A stretch of DNA of 52,151 bases from positions 1 to 52,151 of the forward strand of contig CAIPEB010000740.1 in the NCBI GenBank assembly GCA_903863885.1, in the 5' to 3' direction. The position numbers and the translations under genes were made by a program. Source of the DNA: an uncultured Planctomycetaceae bacterium (GTDB lineage: Bacteria; Planctomycetota; Planctomycetia; Pirellulales; Pirellulaceae). Positions within the stretch are counted from its first letter, which is position 1, and each line of letters begins with the position of its first letter. The notes under the pieces were generated by a model. It was not told the DNA's origin and searched no databases. It saw only the letters and a program-made list of their open reading frames with translations. Positions 9,062-17,161 of this stretch are shown here, piece after piece.

Positions 9062-9670
9062 ATGCGTTGTCTGGCCGGAATATTAAGTATTGCGATCGCG
9101 GCGGCGACGGGCCTGCTGTGCAGCGCGGAAGATGCAGCGCCGCGGCACGATCGAAACGTGCGGCTCGAGGTCCTGATCGCCGATCTTTCCGGTCCGCTTG
9201 AGGGCAATGGCGAGATGACGGTTGAGCGGTTCAAAGAGCTGGAAAAGCAGGGAAAACTCGAGTCGACGGTGAAACTCGGCCTCACGACTCTCGACGGCAG
9301 CAAGGCCACCATCCAGTACGGCGAGAACGTGCCGGTTGCCATGGGAAAAACCGTCGCGGGCCCCAATCGCGCCGTGGCCGTGAATTATGTGGTGCAGAGT
9401 GTGGGAACGATGTTGTCCGTGACTCCGCGCGTCGATGCGGATTCGAGCGTCCTGCTGGAATTGAAAATCGAGCGGAGTCGCCTCACCGGCGGACAAGATA
9501 ACGGCGATCCGAATGCGTTCAAACCGGCGACTACTTTGACGGTCACGGCCGACACGAAGGTTCGCGTCGCGCCGGGCAAGGCATCGGTGACCGAGGCCCG
9601 GCAGGCTGAAGGACAGGAATCGCGGCAGTCGTGGATCATCGTCACGGCGGAAGTTGTTGAAGCGAAGTAG
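9062..9670 (+). CDS. Small secreted protein with secretin-like C-terminal domain
   Basis: The 202-residue product has a signal peptide (residues 1 to about 22, ending LLCSAED). The rest reads like the core of the type II/III secretion secretin family: TTLDGSKATIQYGENVPV, then VGTMLSVTPRVDADSSVLLE. Whole secretins are several hundred residues long with N0-N3 domains and form outer-membrane pores; this one has only the part equivalent to the secretin module and cannot be a full pore by itself. GGAGG lies eight bases before the ATG. It is 52 bases downstream of the permease gene on the same strand, so probably the last gene of the GntR operon. Confidence 0.6.
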   Translation: MRCLAGILSIAIAAATGLLCSAEDAAPRHDRNVRLEVLIADLSGPLEGNGEMTVERFKELEKQGKLESTVKLGLTTLDGSKATIQYGENVPVAMGKTVAGPNRAVAVNYVVQSVGTMLSVTPRVDADSSVLLELKIERSRLTGGQDNGDPNAFKPATTLTVTADTKVRVAPGKASVTEARQAEGQESRQSWIIVTAEVVEAK

Positions 9671-9688
9671 TGTCGCCTTTTGCTTTTC

Positions 9689-9764
9689 TTGGAGTGCGGC
9701 GTCGAGCGGCCGCACTCCAAAAGGGGACGCTGTTTTCTTTTCGGAGCTTTCGCGGAGCGAAAGC
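9689..9764. repeat. Two adjacent palindromic repeats
   Basis: The first is TTGGAGTGCGGC/GCCGCACTCCAA (9689-9700 and 9709-9720), a perfect 12-base-pair stem with an eight-base loop. The second is GCTTTCGC-GGA-GCGAAAGC (9746-9764). Neither is followed by a T-tract on the plus strand. Both look like dispersed planctomycete-type extragenic palindromes filling the gap after the secretin-like gene; the first could also aid termination. Confidence 0.55.
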
Positions 9765-9795
9765 CGACCATGAAGATAAAGGGAGAATCGAATCC

Positions 9796-10098
9796 ATGTT
9801 TGTTGTAAGCGTGACCATTTTCGTCAACCGGGAACATCTCGAGCCGTTCATCGCGGCGACGATGGACAACGCGCGGAACACGCGCCAGGAACTGGGAAAC
9901 GTGCGGTTTGATGTACTGCAGTGCGAGGAAGATTCGTCGCGATTCCTGCTGTACGAGGCGTATCACACGAAGGATGATTTTGTGGCGCATCAGCAGACGG
10001 AGCATTACCTGCGGTGGAAGCAGGCGGTTGCCGACTGGATGGCACAGCCCCGCCAGGGTGTGAAACACCAGAGCCTGTTTTTCGGCGACGGAACGTAG
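9796..10098 (+). CDS. LsrG-like antibiotic-biosynthesis-type monooxygenase domain protein
   Basis: The 100-residue protein is a single ABM-fold domain: FVVSVTIFVNREHLEPFIAA, then RQELGNVRFDVLQ and FLLYEAYHTKDDFVAHQQT. These are the signatures of the LsrG/YgiN group, small dimeric ferredoxin-like enzymes that act on quinols or on phospho-AI-2. I start at the ATG at 9796, with GGGAGA nine bases upstream; the open frame before it is filled by palindromic repeats. The gene is 19 bases before an iron-dependent alcohol dehydrogenase, so the two probably act on one small-molecule pathway. The exact substrate cannot be told. Confidence 0.8.
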   Translation: MFVVSVTIFVNREHLEPFIAATMDNARNTRQELGNVRFDVLQCEEDSSRFLLYEAYHTKDDFVAHQQTEHYLRWKQAVADWMAQPRQGVKHQSLFFGDGT

Positions 10099-10117
10099 AG
10101 GTCGGAGCGGAGTCGGC

Positions 10118-11302
10118 ATGATGCAGCCGTTTGAATTCTTCAGCGTTCCACAGATCGTGTTCGGGCGAGGCAGCTTTCAGCGCGTTGGTGAAATCATCGC
10201 GGCGCGTGGCCGGGTCGCGATGATCGTCAGCAACGCGGGGGAGCCGGGCGACGGGCGACTCGTGGATCGGCTGATCGAAAACCTGACCCGTGCCGGAGTC
10301 GCATGGCGGTTCTGGAAGCAGTCGGGAGAGCCGCAGGTTGCGCACATCGAACAGGCATTGGCCGTGGCCCGCCAGGGCGAGTGCGATTGTGTGATCGGCA
10401 TCGGGGGCGGCAGCGCGATCGATGCGGCCAAGGCGGTTGCGGCGCTGATCGCCAACGGCGGTTCGCCGCTGGACTACATGGAGGTCATCGGCAAGGGCGA
10501 GAAGATCCGCAAGCCGGCCGCTCCGTGGATTGCCGTTCCGACTACGGCCGGGACCGGCGCTGAAGCCACGCGGAACGCGGTAATCGGCTGCCCCGAAAAA
10601 CGATTCAAGGCAAGCCTCCGCAGCCCGTATCTAATAGCTCATGTGGCGATCGTCGATGCGGAACTGAGTGCGGATGTGCCGCGTGAAGTCGTGGCTTGCA
10701 GCGGGATGGATGCTCTCTGCCAGTTGATCGAGTCCTACACGTCGAACCAGGCGAACGTCTTCAGCGATCCTCTCGCGATTCAAGGCATCCAGTTGGCCTC
10801 GCGCTCCCTTCTGCGAGCCTGGCAGGATCCGTCCGATCTGGAAGCCCGCGACGACATGGCGCTGGCGGCTTTGCTCAGCGGCATCACGCTGACCAACGCC
10901 GGACTCGGAGCGGTGCACGGGTTCGCCGCGCCGATGGGGGCCTATCTGCCGATCCCGCACGGCACAATCTGCGCTGCGCTGCTTCCGCATGTCATTGCGG
11001 CTAATGTCGACTCGCTGTGTGTCGTTGATCCCGACCACATTGCGCTGATGAAATACGCGACGGTCGGTCGGCTTGTGTCCGATGCGATGGATCTGCCGTT
11101 CAGCGTCGCCGTCGAGAATGCGATTCACTTCGTGGCGGACCTGGCCGAACAGATGGGCATACCGCGACTCGGCCCGTTCGGGCTGACCCACGAAAATGCA
11201 CTGGAAATCGCCGCGTTGGCGCGTAAGGCGAGCAGCATGCGATACAATCCGGTGGTCCTGGACGAACAGGTCCTGGTTCAGATTCTGGAAAAGGCCATGT
11301 GA
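10118..11302 (+). CDS. Iron-containing (group III) alcohol dehydrogenase
   Basis: The 394-residue product fits the family's length. It has the NAD(P)-binding glycine motif IGIGGGSAIDAAK, then TTAGTGAEAT, and the metal-site segments SGMDALCQLIESY and AVHGFAAPMGAYLPIPHG. Two of the usual metal histidines are present in the last segment; the place of the first (DALTH in classical members) is Gln here, as in one branch of the family. It would reduce an aldehyde or oxidise an alcohol with NAD(P). It follows the LsrG-like gene by 19 bases, suggesting a two-step cytoplasmic pathway. A methionine three bases further in is an equal start. Confidence 0.88.
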   Translation: MMQPFEFFSVPQIVFGRGSFQRVGEIIAARGRVAMIVSNAGEPGDGRLVDRLIENLTRAGVAWRFWKQSGEPQVAHIEQALAVARQGECDCVIGIGGGSAIDAAKAVAALIANGGSPLDYMEVIGKGEKIRKPAAPWIAVPTTAGTGAEATRNAVIGCPEKRFKASLRSPYLIAHVAIVDAELSADVPREVVACSGMDALCQLIESYTSNQANVFSDPLAIQGIQLASRSLLRAWQDPSDLEARDDMALAALLSGITLTNAGLGAVHGFAAPMGAYLPIPHGTICAALLPHVIAANVDSLCVVDPDHIALMKYATVGRLVSDAMDLPFSVAVENAIHFVADLAEQMGIPRLGPFGLTHENALEIAALARKASSMRYNPVVLDEQVLVQILEKAM

Positions 11303-11384
11303 TCGATTCGCAGACGCCGCGATATGCCAAGCGGCGCGATCTTCTCCTCAACTCCATTCAGCGTCGGAATCCGACGAGCTCCCA

Positions 11385-12500
11385 ATGAGTCGCAGACGCA
11401 AGCGAAACACGCACCGGGAACGCACGACCGCAACCCCGACCAGCACGCCGTTTGCCGCATCCGCTGCGAGGAAGCAGGCAGCGGGAGCAGAAATTGGCGA
11501 AGTAAATGTACGCATCACGTGCACGGACTACTGCCGCGACCAGTTTCAAATTCACGAGGTCAAGGATCTGGTCGAATTCCTGGCGATGCATCGGCCGGAA
11601 TGGTCAAAAATCCGTTGGATCAACGTCGAGGGATTCGGGCAGCCGGAAGTGCTCCGGGCATTGGCGGAAAAATACCAATTGCATCCGCTGGCTGTCGATG
11701 ACGTGTTTCACACGGTCCAGCGTCCCAAGGCCGAGGATTACCCGGGCGTCGGCGATCTCCCGGGGCGGCTGTTTGTCGTCGCTCGTGCGGTCACGCCCTA
11801 TGGGGAACGGATCGGCACGGAACAGGTCAGTTTCTTTCTCGGGCGAACGACGCTGCTCACGTTCCAGGAGGTTCCGGGGGACGTATTTGAGACGATTCGG
11901 CCGCGGATCGAGACTCGCGGGAGCCGCCTGCGTGAGACGGACGTGAGTTTCCTGTTTTATTCGTTGGTCGATCTGGTCGTCGACAGTTACTTCCCGGTGC
12001 TCGAGAATCTCTCGGAGCGGCTCGATCAACTGGAAGAGGACGTTCTGACGGACCCCAGCGAGGCCGTGTATCACCCCGTGCATGACGTCAAACGCGAACT
12101 GCTGACCTTGCGGCGGGCTGCCTGGCCGATGCGGGATCTGATCTCGGATCTGCTGCGGGAAAAACACGAATGCCTGACGCTGACGACCCGCACCTACTTC
12201 CGCGACGTCTACGATCATTGCGCCCAGATCCTGGACCTGATCGAAACGTACCGCGAAATCACCGCGTCGATCACCGAATTCCATATGTCGGCGACGTCGA
12301 ATCGACTGAACGCGGCGATGAAGGTGCTGACGACGATCAGCACGATCTTCATTCCGCTTTCATTTCTCGCCGGCGTTTACGGGATGAACATGCCGATACC
12401 CGAGAGCCAGTGGCCCGGGATGTACTATGCTTTCTGGGGCATTTGCGTTTCGATTGCGTGCGGCATGATGTGGTGGCTCCGACGGCAGAATTGGCTGTGA
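11385..12500 (+). CDS. CorA-type magnesium/cobalt transporter
   Basis: The 371-residue product has the CorA layout: a soluble N-terminal domain, a long helix, and two C-terminal membrane helices with the diagnostic GMN pore motif in VYGMNMPIPE (near residues 331-334). CorA forms pentameric channels for Mg2+ in the inner membrane. I start at MSRRRKRNTH (11385), an ATG about 80 bases after the dehydrogenase stop; the frame is open further upstream but would overlap that gene. The first 40 residues are basic and low-complexity, a feature outside the conserved fold. It may be transcribed with the upstream pair, though a function link is not evident. Confidence 0.93.
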   Translation: MSRRRKRNTHRERTTATPTSTPFAASAARKQAAGAEIGEVNVRITCTDYCRDQFQIHEVKDLVEFLAMHRPEWSKIRWINVEGFGQPEVLRALAEKYQLHPLAVDDVFHTVQRPKAEDYPGVGDLPGRLFVVARAVTPYGERIGTEQVSFFLGRTTLLTFQEVPGDVFETIRPRIETRGSRLRETDVSFLFYSLVDLVVDSYFPVLENLSERLDQLEEDVLTDPSEAVYHPVHDVKRELLTLRRAAWPMRDLISDLLREKHECLTLTTRTYFRDVYDHCAQILDLIETYREITASITEFHMSATSNRLNAAMKVLTTISTIFIPLSFLAGVYGMNMPIPESQWPGMYYAFWGICVSIACGMMWWLRRQNWL

Positions 12501-12722
12501 GCGGGCGGTGCTGCAATGCTCGGCTGTATTGGCGAGGAGGCCAGGGATCAGTCATGGATTGAACTCGGATGCCGGTATCGCGCATCTCTTCCGCGTGATT
12601 TGAAGTCTGAGCGTCCGAGCCGCTCGGCTCCGTTGCTTTCCCCCAGAAGGGCTATAAAATGGCGTGCGGGAAACCATCCGGTTTTCCGTTCCGGTCGTAT
12701 CGAAATGAACGAAGAGGTGCAT

Positions 12723-13478
12723 ATGTCAGCGGAAGAGAAACCTGCCCCAGCTGCCGCGAAAGCTCAGGAAAAACGTGATTCGAAGGCTCCGCCGTCGAAG
12801 ATCTTCCTGGTGTCCTACCCCAAGATCGTGTTTTTCTATCCGACGATGATCGTCTCGTTGCTGGCCGCCATTTACATGAGCTTTGTCAGCAAGCTGGACC
12901 CGGGCCACGACAAGGTCGCCGTCGTGTTTGCCGTGCTTTTCCTCGGTGTGATGGCCACCAACATGGTCATCATTGCGTTCGATTTTCCGCGCGCCACTTC
13001 GTTGACGCTGTTCTTCCTGGTGGTTGCCGTCGTGCTCGGGTTTGTCCTGCTGTTCGTAATGAAGCCGGGCGCACTGCCATTCATGACCGCATTGCTCGGC
13101 AAATTCAAGCCGCTGGCGAATGCCCCGTTTTTCTGGGGATTCACGTTCATGGTCACCCTGATCATGGTCGGGGCGGTCATCGTGGCTCGCTTCGACTATT
13201 GGGAAGCTCGTCCGAATGAGCTGTTGCATCGCAGGGGACTTTGGGGCGATCTCGACCGCTATCCGGCACCGGGACTGCGGATTGAAAAGGAAGTGAGCGA
13301 CGTCTTCGAGTATCTGCTGCTGGGATCGGGACGGCTCATTCTGCACATCAGCAACGAGCGACGTGCCGCGGTACTGGAAAACGTGCCCTTTATCCACAAG
13401 AAGGAGCACGAGCTGACCCGCATGCTCGGGATTCTCAAGGTCGATATTCAAACCGACTCGGACACATCCGATACGTGA
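12723..13478 (+). CDS. Four-helix membrane protein with PH-like C-terminal part
   Basis: This 251-residue protein is not one I can name. After a charged, Ala/Pro/Lys-rich N-terminus it has four hydrophobic segments (about 36-56, 66-87, 95-115 and 137-158) and then about 90 soluble residues. The soluble part, RPNELLHRRGLWGDLDRYP to ISNERRAAVLENVPFI, resembles bacterial PH-like domains found behind membrane helices. I use the ATG at 12723 because GAGG precedes it; an ATG at 12705 is an alternative that adds six residues. The gene stands between corA and a strong terminator. Confidence 0.65.
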   Translation: MSAEEKPAPAAAKAQEKRDSKAPPSKIFLVSYPKIVFFYPTMIVSLLAAIYMSFVSKLDPGHDKVAVVFAVLFLGVMATNMVIIAFDFPRATSLTLFFLVVAVVLGFVLLFVMKPGALPFMTALLGKFKPLANAPFFWGFTFMVTLIMVGAVIVARFDYWEARPNELLHRRGLWGDLDRYPAPGLRIEKEVSDVFEYLLLGSGRLILHISNERRAAVLENVPFIHKKEHELTRMLGILKVDIQTDSDTSDT

Positions 13479-13522
13479 TGGTTCTTTCGCGGTTGGATTG
13501 ACCTCACGCATTCAGTAAAACA

Positions 13523-13554
13523 ACAAGAGCACGGACCACAATCCGTGCTCTTGT
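13523..13554. terminator. Bidirectional rho-independent terminator
   Basis: A perfect 13-base-pair stem (ACAAGAGCACGGA with its complement) with a six-base loop lies between two convergent genes. On the minus strand it is followed by TTGTTTTAC, and on the plus strand by CGTTTC. It should end transcription of the membrane-protein gene and of pepA. Confidence 0.85.
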
Positions 13555-13585
13555 CGTTTCGAAATCCTCTGACTCGCTTGACGCA

Positions 13586-15064
13586 TCACGATGCGGTCGT
13601 TGTATTCCGACTTGCCGCGGCGAGCAGTTCAACGAGCGTACGTACAAAGGCGCCGGTTGCTCCTGCGTCGATCCAGGATTTGGCGGACTCCAGGAACGCG
13701 GGGCCGGCAATATCGATGTGGACCCACGGCTTGTCCTGGACGAACTCTTCGAGGAACTTGGCCGCCGTGATGGCACCGCCCCAGCGTCCGTCTCCCGTGT
13801 TCTTGATGTCGGCGACGTTGCTTTTGATTTGTTCCGCGTAGTCGGGGAACATAGGCAGTTGCCAAACTGGTTCGCCGCACGTTTTGGCTGCGGCGGCCAC
13901 CTTGTCGCACAATGTCTGGTCGTTGGTCATCAGGCCGGCGACGTCGTTGCCCAGCGCGACGACGCAGGCGCCGGTCAGCGTGGCCAGGTCGATGATGCAG
14001 TCGGCTTTCCGCTCGACCGCAACATCGAGGACATCGGCCAGAACCAGTCGCCCCTCGGCATCGGTGTTCAATACCTCGATGGTCTTTCCGTTGCGTGCGC
14101 GGAGCACATCGCCGAGTTTGAATGCGTTGCCGCCGATCATATTTTCGACCAGGCCGGCCAGCCCGATGACATTGACGGGCAATTTCAATCGCGCGACGGC
14201 CTGCATGACGGCCAGCACGGTGGCCGCGCCGGCCATGTCGCACTTCATCGTCTTCATCGAGTCGCTGGGCTTCAGCGAAAGCCCGCCCGAATCGAAGGTC
14301 ACGCCCTTGCCGACCAGCGCGATCGTCGGGGCGTCGGCCGTGCTGCCCGTGTATCTGAGAATCACCATGCGGGGAGGACGCACCGAGCCCTGGGCGACAG
14401 CCAGCAATGAACCGCAGCGTTCGGCGGACAATCTTTCCTTGTCCCAGATTTCGACGTCCAATCCCTCTCGCCCGGCGATTTCCCGGGCACGCTCGGCAAA
14501 CGATTCGGGGTAGATGTCGCTGGACGGACGATTCACGAGTTCGCGGGCCAGATTGATGCATTCGCCCAGGATGACGCCCGTTTCGAGCGATTGGGTGTCG
14601 TCGCCTCGCCACTTCATCTCAGCGATCGGATTGAGCTTCAGTTCGGCGCGGTAAAGATCCTGGCCCTGGCATCCGACCATTGCCGCGCAGATGCCGGTGG
14701 CCAGCACCGGAACGTTGGCTGCGGTCGGCAGGTACCAGGCAACAACGGGCCGGGATTTGGCAGCGATCGATTTAGCGGCCGCTGCGACCGCCCGGAATAC
14801 GGCGCCCTGGTCGAGCTTATCGCGTCGGCCGAGTCCTAGAACCACGACCTGCGACGCGGCTATCCCGGCGGGCGCGAGCAGCGTGGTCAATTCGCCGTGC
14901 TTGCCCGTGATCTCCCCGGATTCCTGCAAACGGCCCAGGACGCCCCGGGTCGCAGCGTCCACGGCCTGGGCGTCCGCGGAAAACGCCTCGTCCTGAAAGC
15001 ACCCGACGACGACAACGTTGGCCTTGATTTCGGTCACGGGCTCATTGGTAAGAGAGATCGACAT
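13586..15064 (-). CDS. pepA: Leucyl aminopeptidase (M17)
   Basis: The 492-residue protein has the M17 two-metal active site: VGKGVTFDSGGLSLKPS, KCDMAGAATV and the family signature NTDAEGRLVLAD. M17 enzymes are cytoplasmic hexamers that remove N-terminal residues from peptides, and some also bind DNA. Length agrees with the family (about 480-500). AAGGA precedes the ATG. It is a single gene, convergent with the upstream membrane protein and divergent from the UbiD gene. Confidence 0.96.
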   Translation of the reverse strand: MSISLTNEPVTEIKANVVVVGCFQDEAFSADAQAVDAATRGVLGRLQESGEITGKHGELTTLLAPAGIAASQVVVLGLGRRDKLDQGAVFRAVAAAAKSIAAKSRPVVAWYLPTAANVPVLATGICAAMVGCQGQDLYRAELKLNPIAEMKWRGDDTQSLETGVILGECINLARELVNRPSSDIYPESFAERAREIAGREGLDVEIWDKERLSAERCGSLLAVAQGSVRPPRMVILRYTGSTADAPTIALVGKGVTFDSGGLSLKPSDSMKTMKCDMAGAATVLAVMQAVARLKLPVNVIGLAGLVENMIGGNAFKLGDVLRARNGKTIEVLNTDAEGRLVLADVLDVAVERKADCIIDLATLTGACVVALGNDVAGLMTNDQTLCDKVAAAAKTCGEPVWQLPMFPDYAEQIKSNVADIKNTGDGRWGGAITAAKFLEEFVQDKPWVHIDIAGPAFLESAKSWIDAGATGAFVRTLVELLAAASRNTTTAS

Positions 15065-15259
15065 GGGGGATCCTTGGGGTGGCTTGCGGAACTCGGCGAT
15101 CGGTTGCGGCCTCGGATTTTAGTGTCCGGTAAGGTCAATGACCGTTTCTCGGCTATTATTAGGGACCGGGGAAGTTTAGCCAGTGGGCGAACCCTCCCAA
15201 TCGGCACGGCGAATTACGGATGTACTCGAGACTCTTGCGGCGGCAGGTGCGGCAAACCC

Positions 15260-17161
15260 ATGGGCTACCGGAACTTGAAGGCATGTCTATTGGATCTGGA
15301 GCGGAACGGTCGCCTGTTGCGCGTTGACGACGAGGTCGATGCCGATCTCGAGGCGGCCGAGATTCACCGTCGCGTGTTTCGCTCGCAGGGGCCGGCGCTG
15401 TGGTTCACCCGCGTCCGGAACTGCCGTTTTTCGATGGCGTCGAACCTGTTCGGGACCTTGGACCGCGTGCACTTCATGTTCCGCGACACGCTCGAGACGG
15501 TGCGCCGCGCCATCGAGCTGAAGGTCGATCCGTCGTGCGGATGGAAACGGCCGCTGCGTTACTGGAAGATGCCCTGGCTGGCCTCGCGGTTGCTGCCGAG
15601 ACGCTGCCGCGGCGGCGCGGTGCTGCGGCATGAGACGTCGATCGACCAACTGCCGCAGATTCGATCGTGGCCGAAAGACGGCGGCGGATACGTGCTGCTT
15701 CCCCTGGTCTATTCCGAGGACGCCGACGCGCCGGGACTGATGAAGTCAAACCTGGGAATGTACCGGGTCCAACTGTCGGGCGGACGATACGAACGCAATC
15801 GAGAAATCGGCCTGCATTACCAGATCCACCGCGGCATTGGAGTGCACCACTCGAAGGCGATGCGGCAAGGCGCGCCGTTCCGCGTGAATGTGTATGTCGG
15901 CGGCTCGCCCGCTATGATGCTCGCGGCCGTAATGCCGTTGCCGGAGGGACTGTCCGAATTGATGTTTGCGGGGGCGTTGGCCGGACATCGGATTCCGATG
16001 ATCGATCGAAGGAAACGCAAGTCGATGCGTGCCGGCGACGAGCTGCCGATCTATGCGGAGGCCGACTTCTGCATTACCGGGACCGTAGTGGATCACAAGC
16101 TGCTGCCCGAGGGTCCGTTCGGAGATCATCTCGGCTATTACAGTCTCGCTCATGATTTTCCGGTGCTTCGCGTGGACCGTGTCTATCACCGCGAGGAGGC
16201 GATCTGGCCGTTCACAATCGTGGGGCGTCCGCCGCAGGAGGACAGCCGGTTCGGCGAGTTCATTCATGATCTGACGGGGCCGGTCGTGCCGACCGTGGTG
16301 CCTGGCGTCCATGGCGTGCACGCTGTAGACGCGTCGGGGGTTCATCCGTTGCTGCTGGCAATTGGCAGTGAACGCTACACGCCTTACCGGGAGCAGCGCC
16401 GTCCCGCCGAATTATTGACGCAGGCCAATGCGATCCTCGGGCAGGGACAGTTGTCGCTGGCGAAGTACCTGTTGATCGTTGACCGCGGCGACGATCCTCG
16501 ACTCGATGTGGCCGACGTCGCCGGCTTCCTGCGACATCTTCTCCTGAGAGTGGACTGGAGTCGCGACCTGCATTTCCAGACCTGCACGACGATTGATACG
16601 CTCGACTACACGGGCAGCTCGCTCAACGAGGGGTCGAAGCTCGTGGTGGCGGCTGTCGGACCGCCGCGCCGTGAGTTGCCCGGCGAGTTACCGGCCGGAC
16701 TGTGCCTGCCTGCCGGATTCTCCGAGCCTCGCATCTGCCGGCCCGGAATTCTCGCGGTGTCCGGGCCGGCCTGCACGAGTCAGCGAACCTCTGCGCCGCA
16801 GGCCGCCGCTGCACCACATGTCGATCGTATCGAAAATGCGGTCGAGAAGTTCTGTGCGGGGTTCAACGCGCGGGACGCGATCAACGAGTTCCCTCTGATC
16901 GTTATTGTTGACGATTCCGAGTTCGCGGCTCGTTCCCTGGACAACTTCCTGTGGGTTGTTTTCACACGAAGCGATCCCGCGGCCGATGTCTACGGCATTG
17001 AATCTTTCATCCAGAACAAGCATTATGGCTGTCGCGGTTCGCTGGTCATCGATGCACGCATGAAACCGCATCATGCCCCGCCGTTGGTCGAAGACCCGGC
17101 AGTCACTCGCCGAGTGGACGCGATTGCGGCGCGAGGCGGTCCCCTAGCGAAGTACCTGTAG
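15260..17161 (+). CDS. UbiD-family prenylated-FMN-dependent decarboxylase
   Basis: The 633-residue product begins MGYRNLKACLLDLERNGRLL, the usual UbiD start. It keeps the cofactor and active-site segments GIGVHHSKAMRQGAPF, VNVYVGGSPAMMLAAVMPLP and LLPEGPFGDHLGYYS. UbiD enzymes decarboxylate aromatic or alpha,beta-unsaturated acids using prenylated FMN made by UbiX; no ubiX is seen here. It is about 140 residues longer than E. coli UbiD because of a C-terminal extension from about residue 490, as in one branch of the family. I start at 15260, since the open frame upstream is antisense to pepA. The stop touches the ATG of the prepilin-peptidase-like gene. Confidence 0.88.
   Translation: MGYRNLKACLLDLERNGRLLRVDDEVDADLEAAEIHRRVFRSQGPALWFTRVRNCRFSMASNLFGTLDRVHFMFRDTLETVRRAIELKVDPSCGWKRPLRYWKMPWLASRLLPRRCRGGAVLRHETSIDQLPQIRSWPKDGGGYVLLPLVYSEDADAPGLMKSNLGMYRVQLSGGRYERNREIGLHYQIHRGIGVHHSKAMRQGAPFRVNVYVGGSPAMMLAAVMPLPEGLSELMFAGALAGHRIPMIDRRKRKSMRAGDELPIYAEADFCITGTVVDHKLLPEGPFGDHLGYYSLAHDFPVLRVDRVYHREEAIWPFTIVGRPPQEDSRFGEFIHDLTGPVVPTVVPGVHGVHAVDASGVHPLLLAIGSERYTPYREQRRPAELLTQANAILGQGQLSLAKYLLIVDRGDDPRLDVADVAGFLRHLLLRVDWSRDLHFQTCTTIDTLDYTGSSLNEGSKLVVAAVGPPRRELPGELPAGLCLPAGFSEPRICRPGILAVSGPACTSQRTSAPQAAAAPHVDRIENAVEKFCAGFNARDAINEFPLIVIVDDSEFAARSLDNFLWVVFTRSDPAADVYGIESFIQNKHYGCRGSLVIDARMKPHHAPPLVEDPAVTRRVDAIAARGGPLAKYL

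Noticed and set aside
7350-9086. 578-residue plus frame overlapping the ABC permease
   Set aside because: It is Arg/Gly-rich with no membrane segments; the overlapping frame starts at the ATGA overlap and is hydrophobic as expected.
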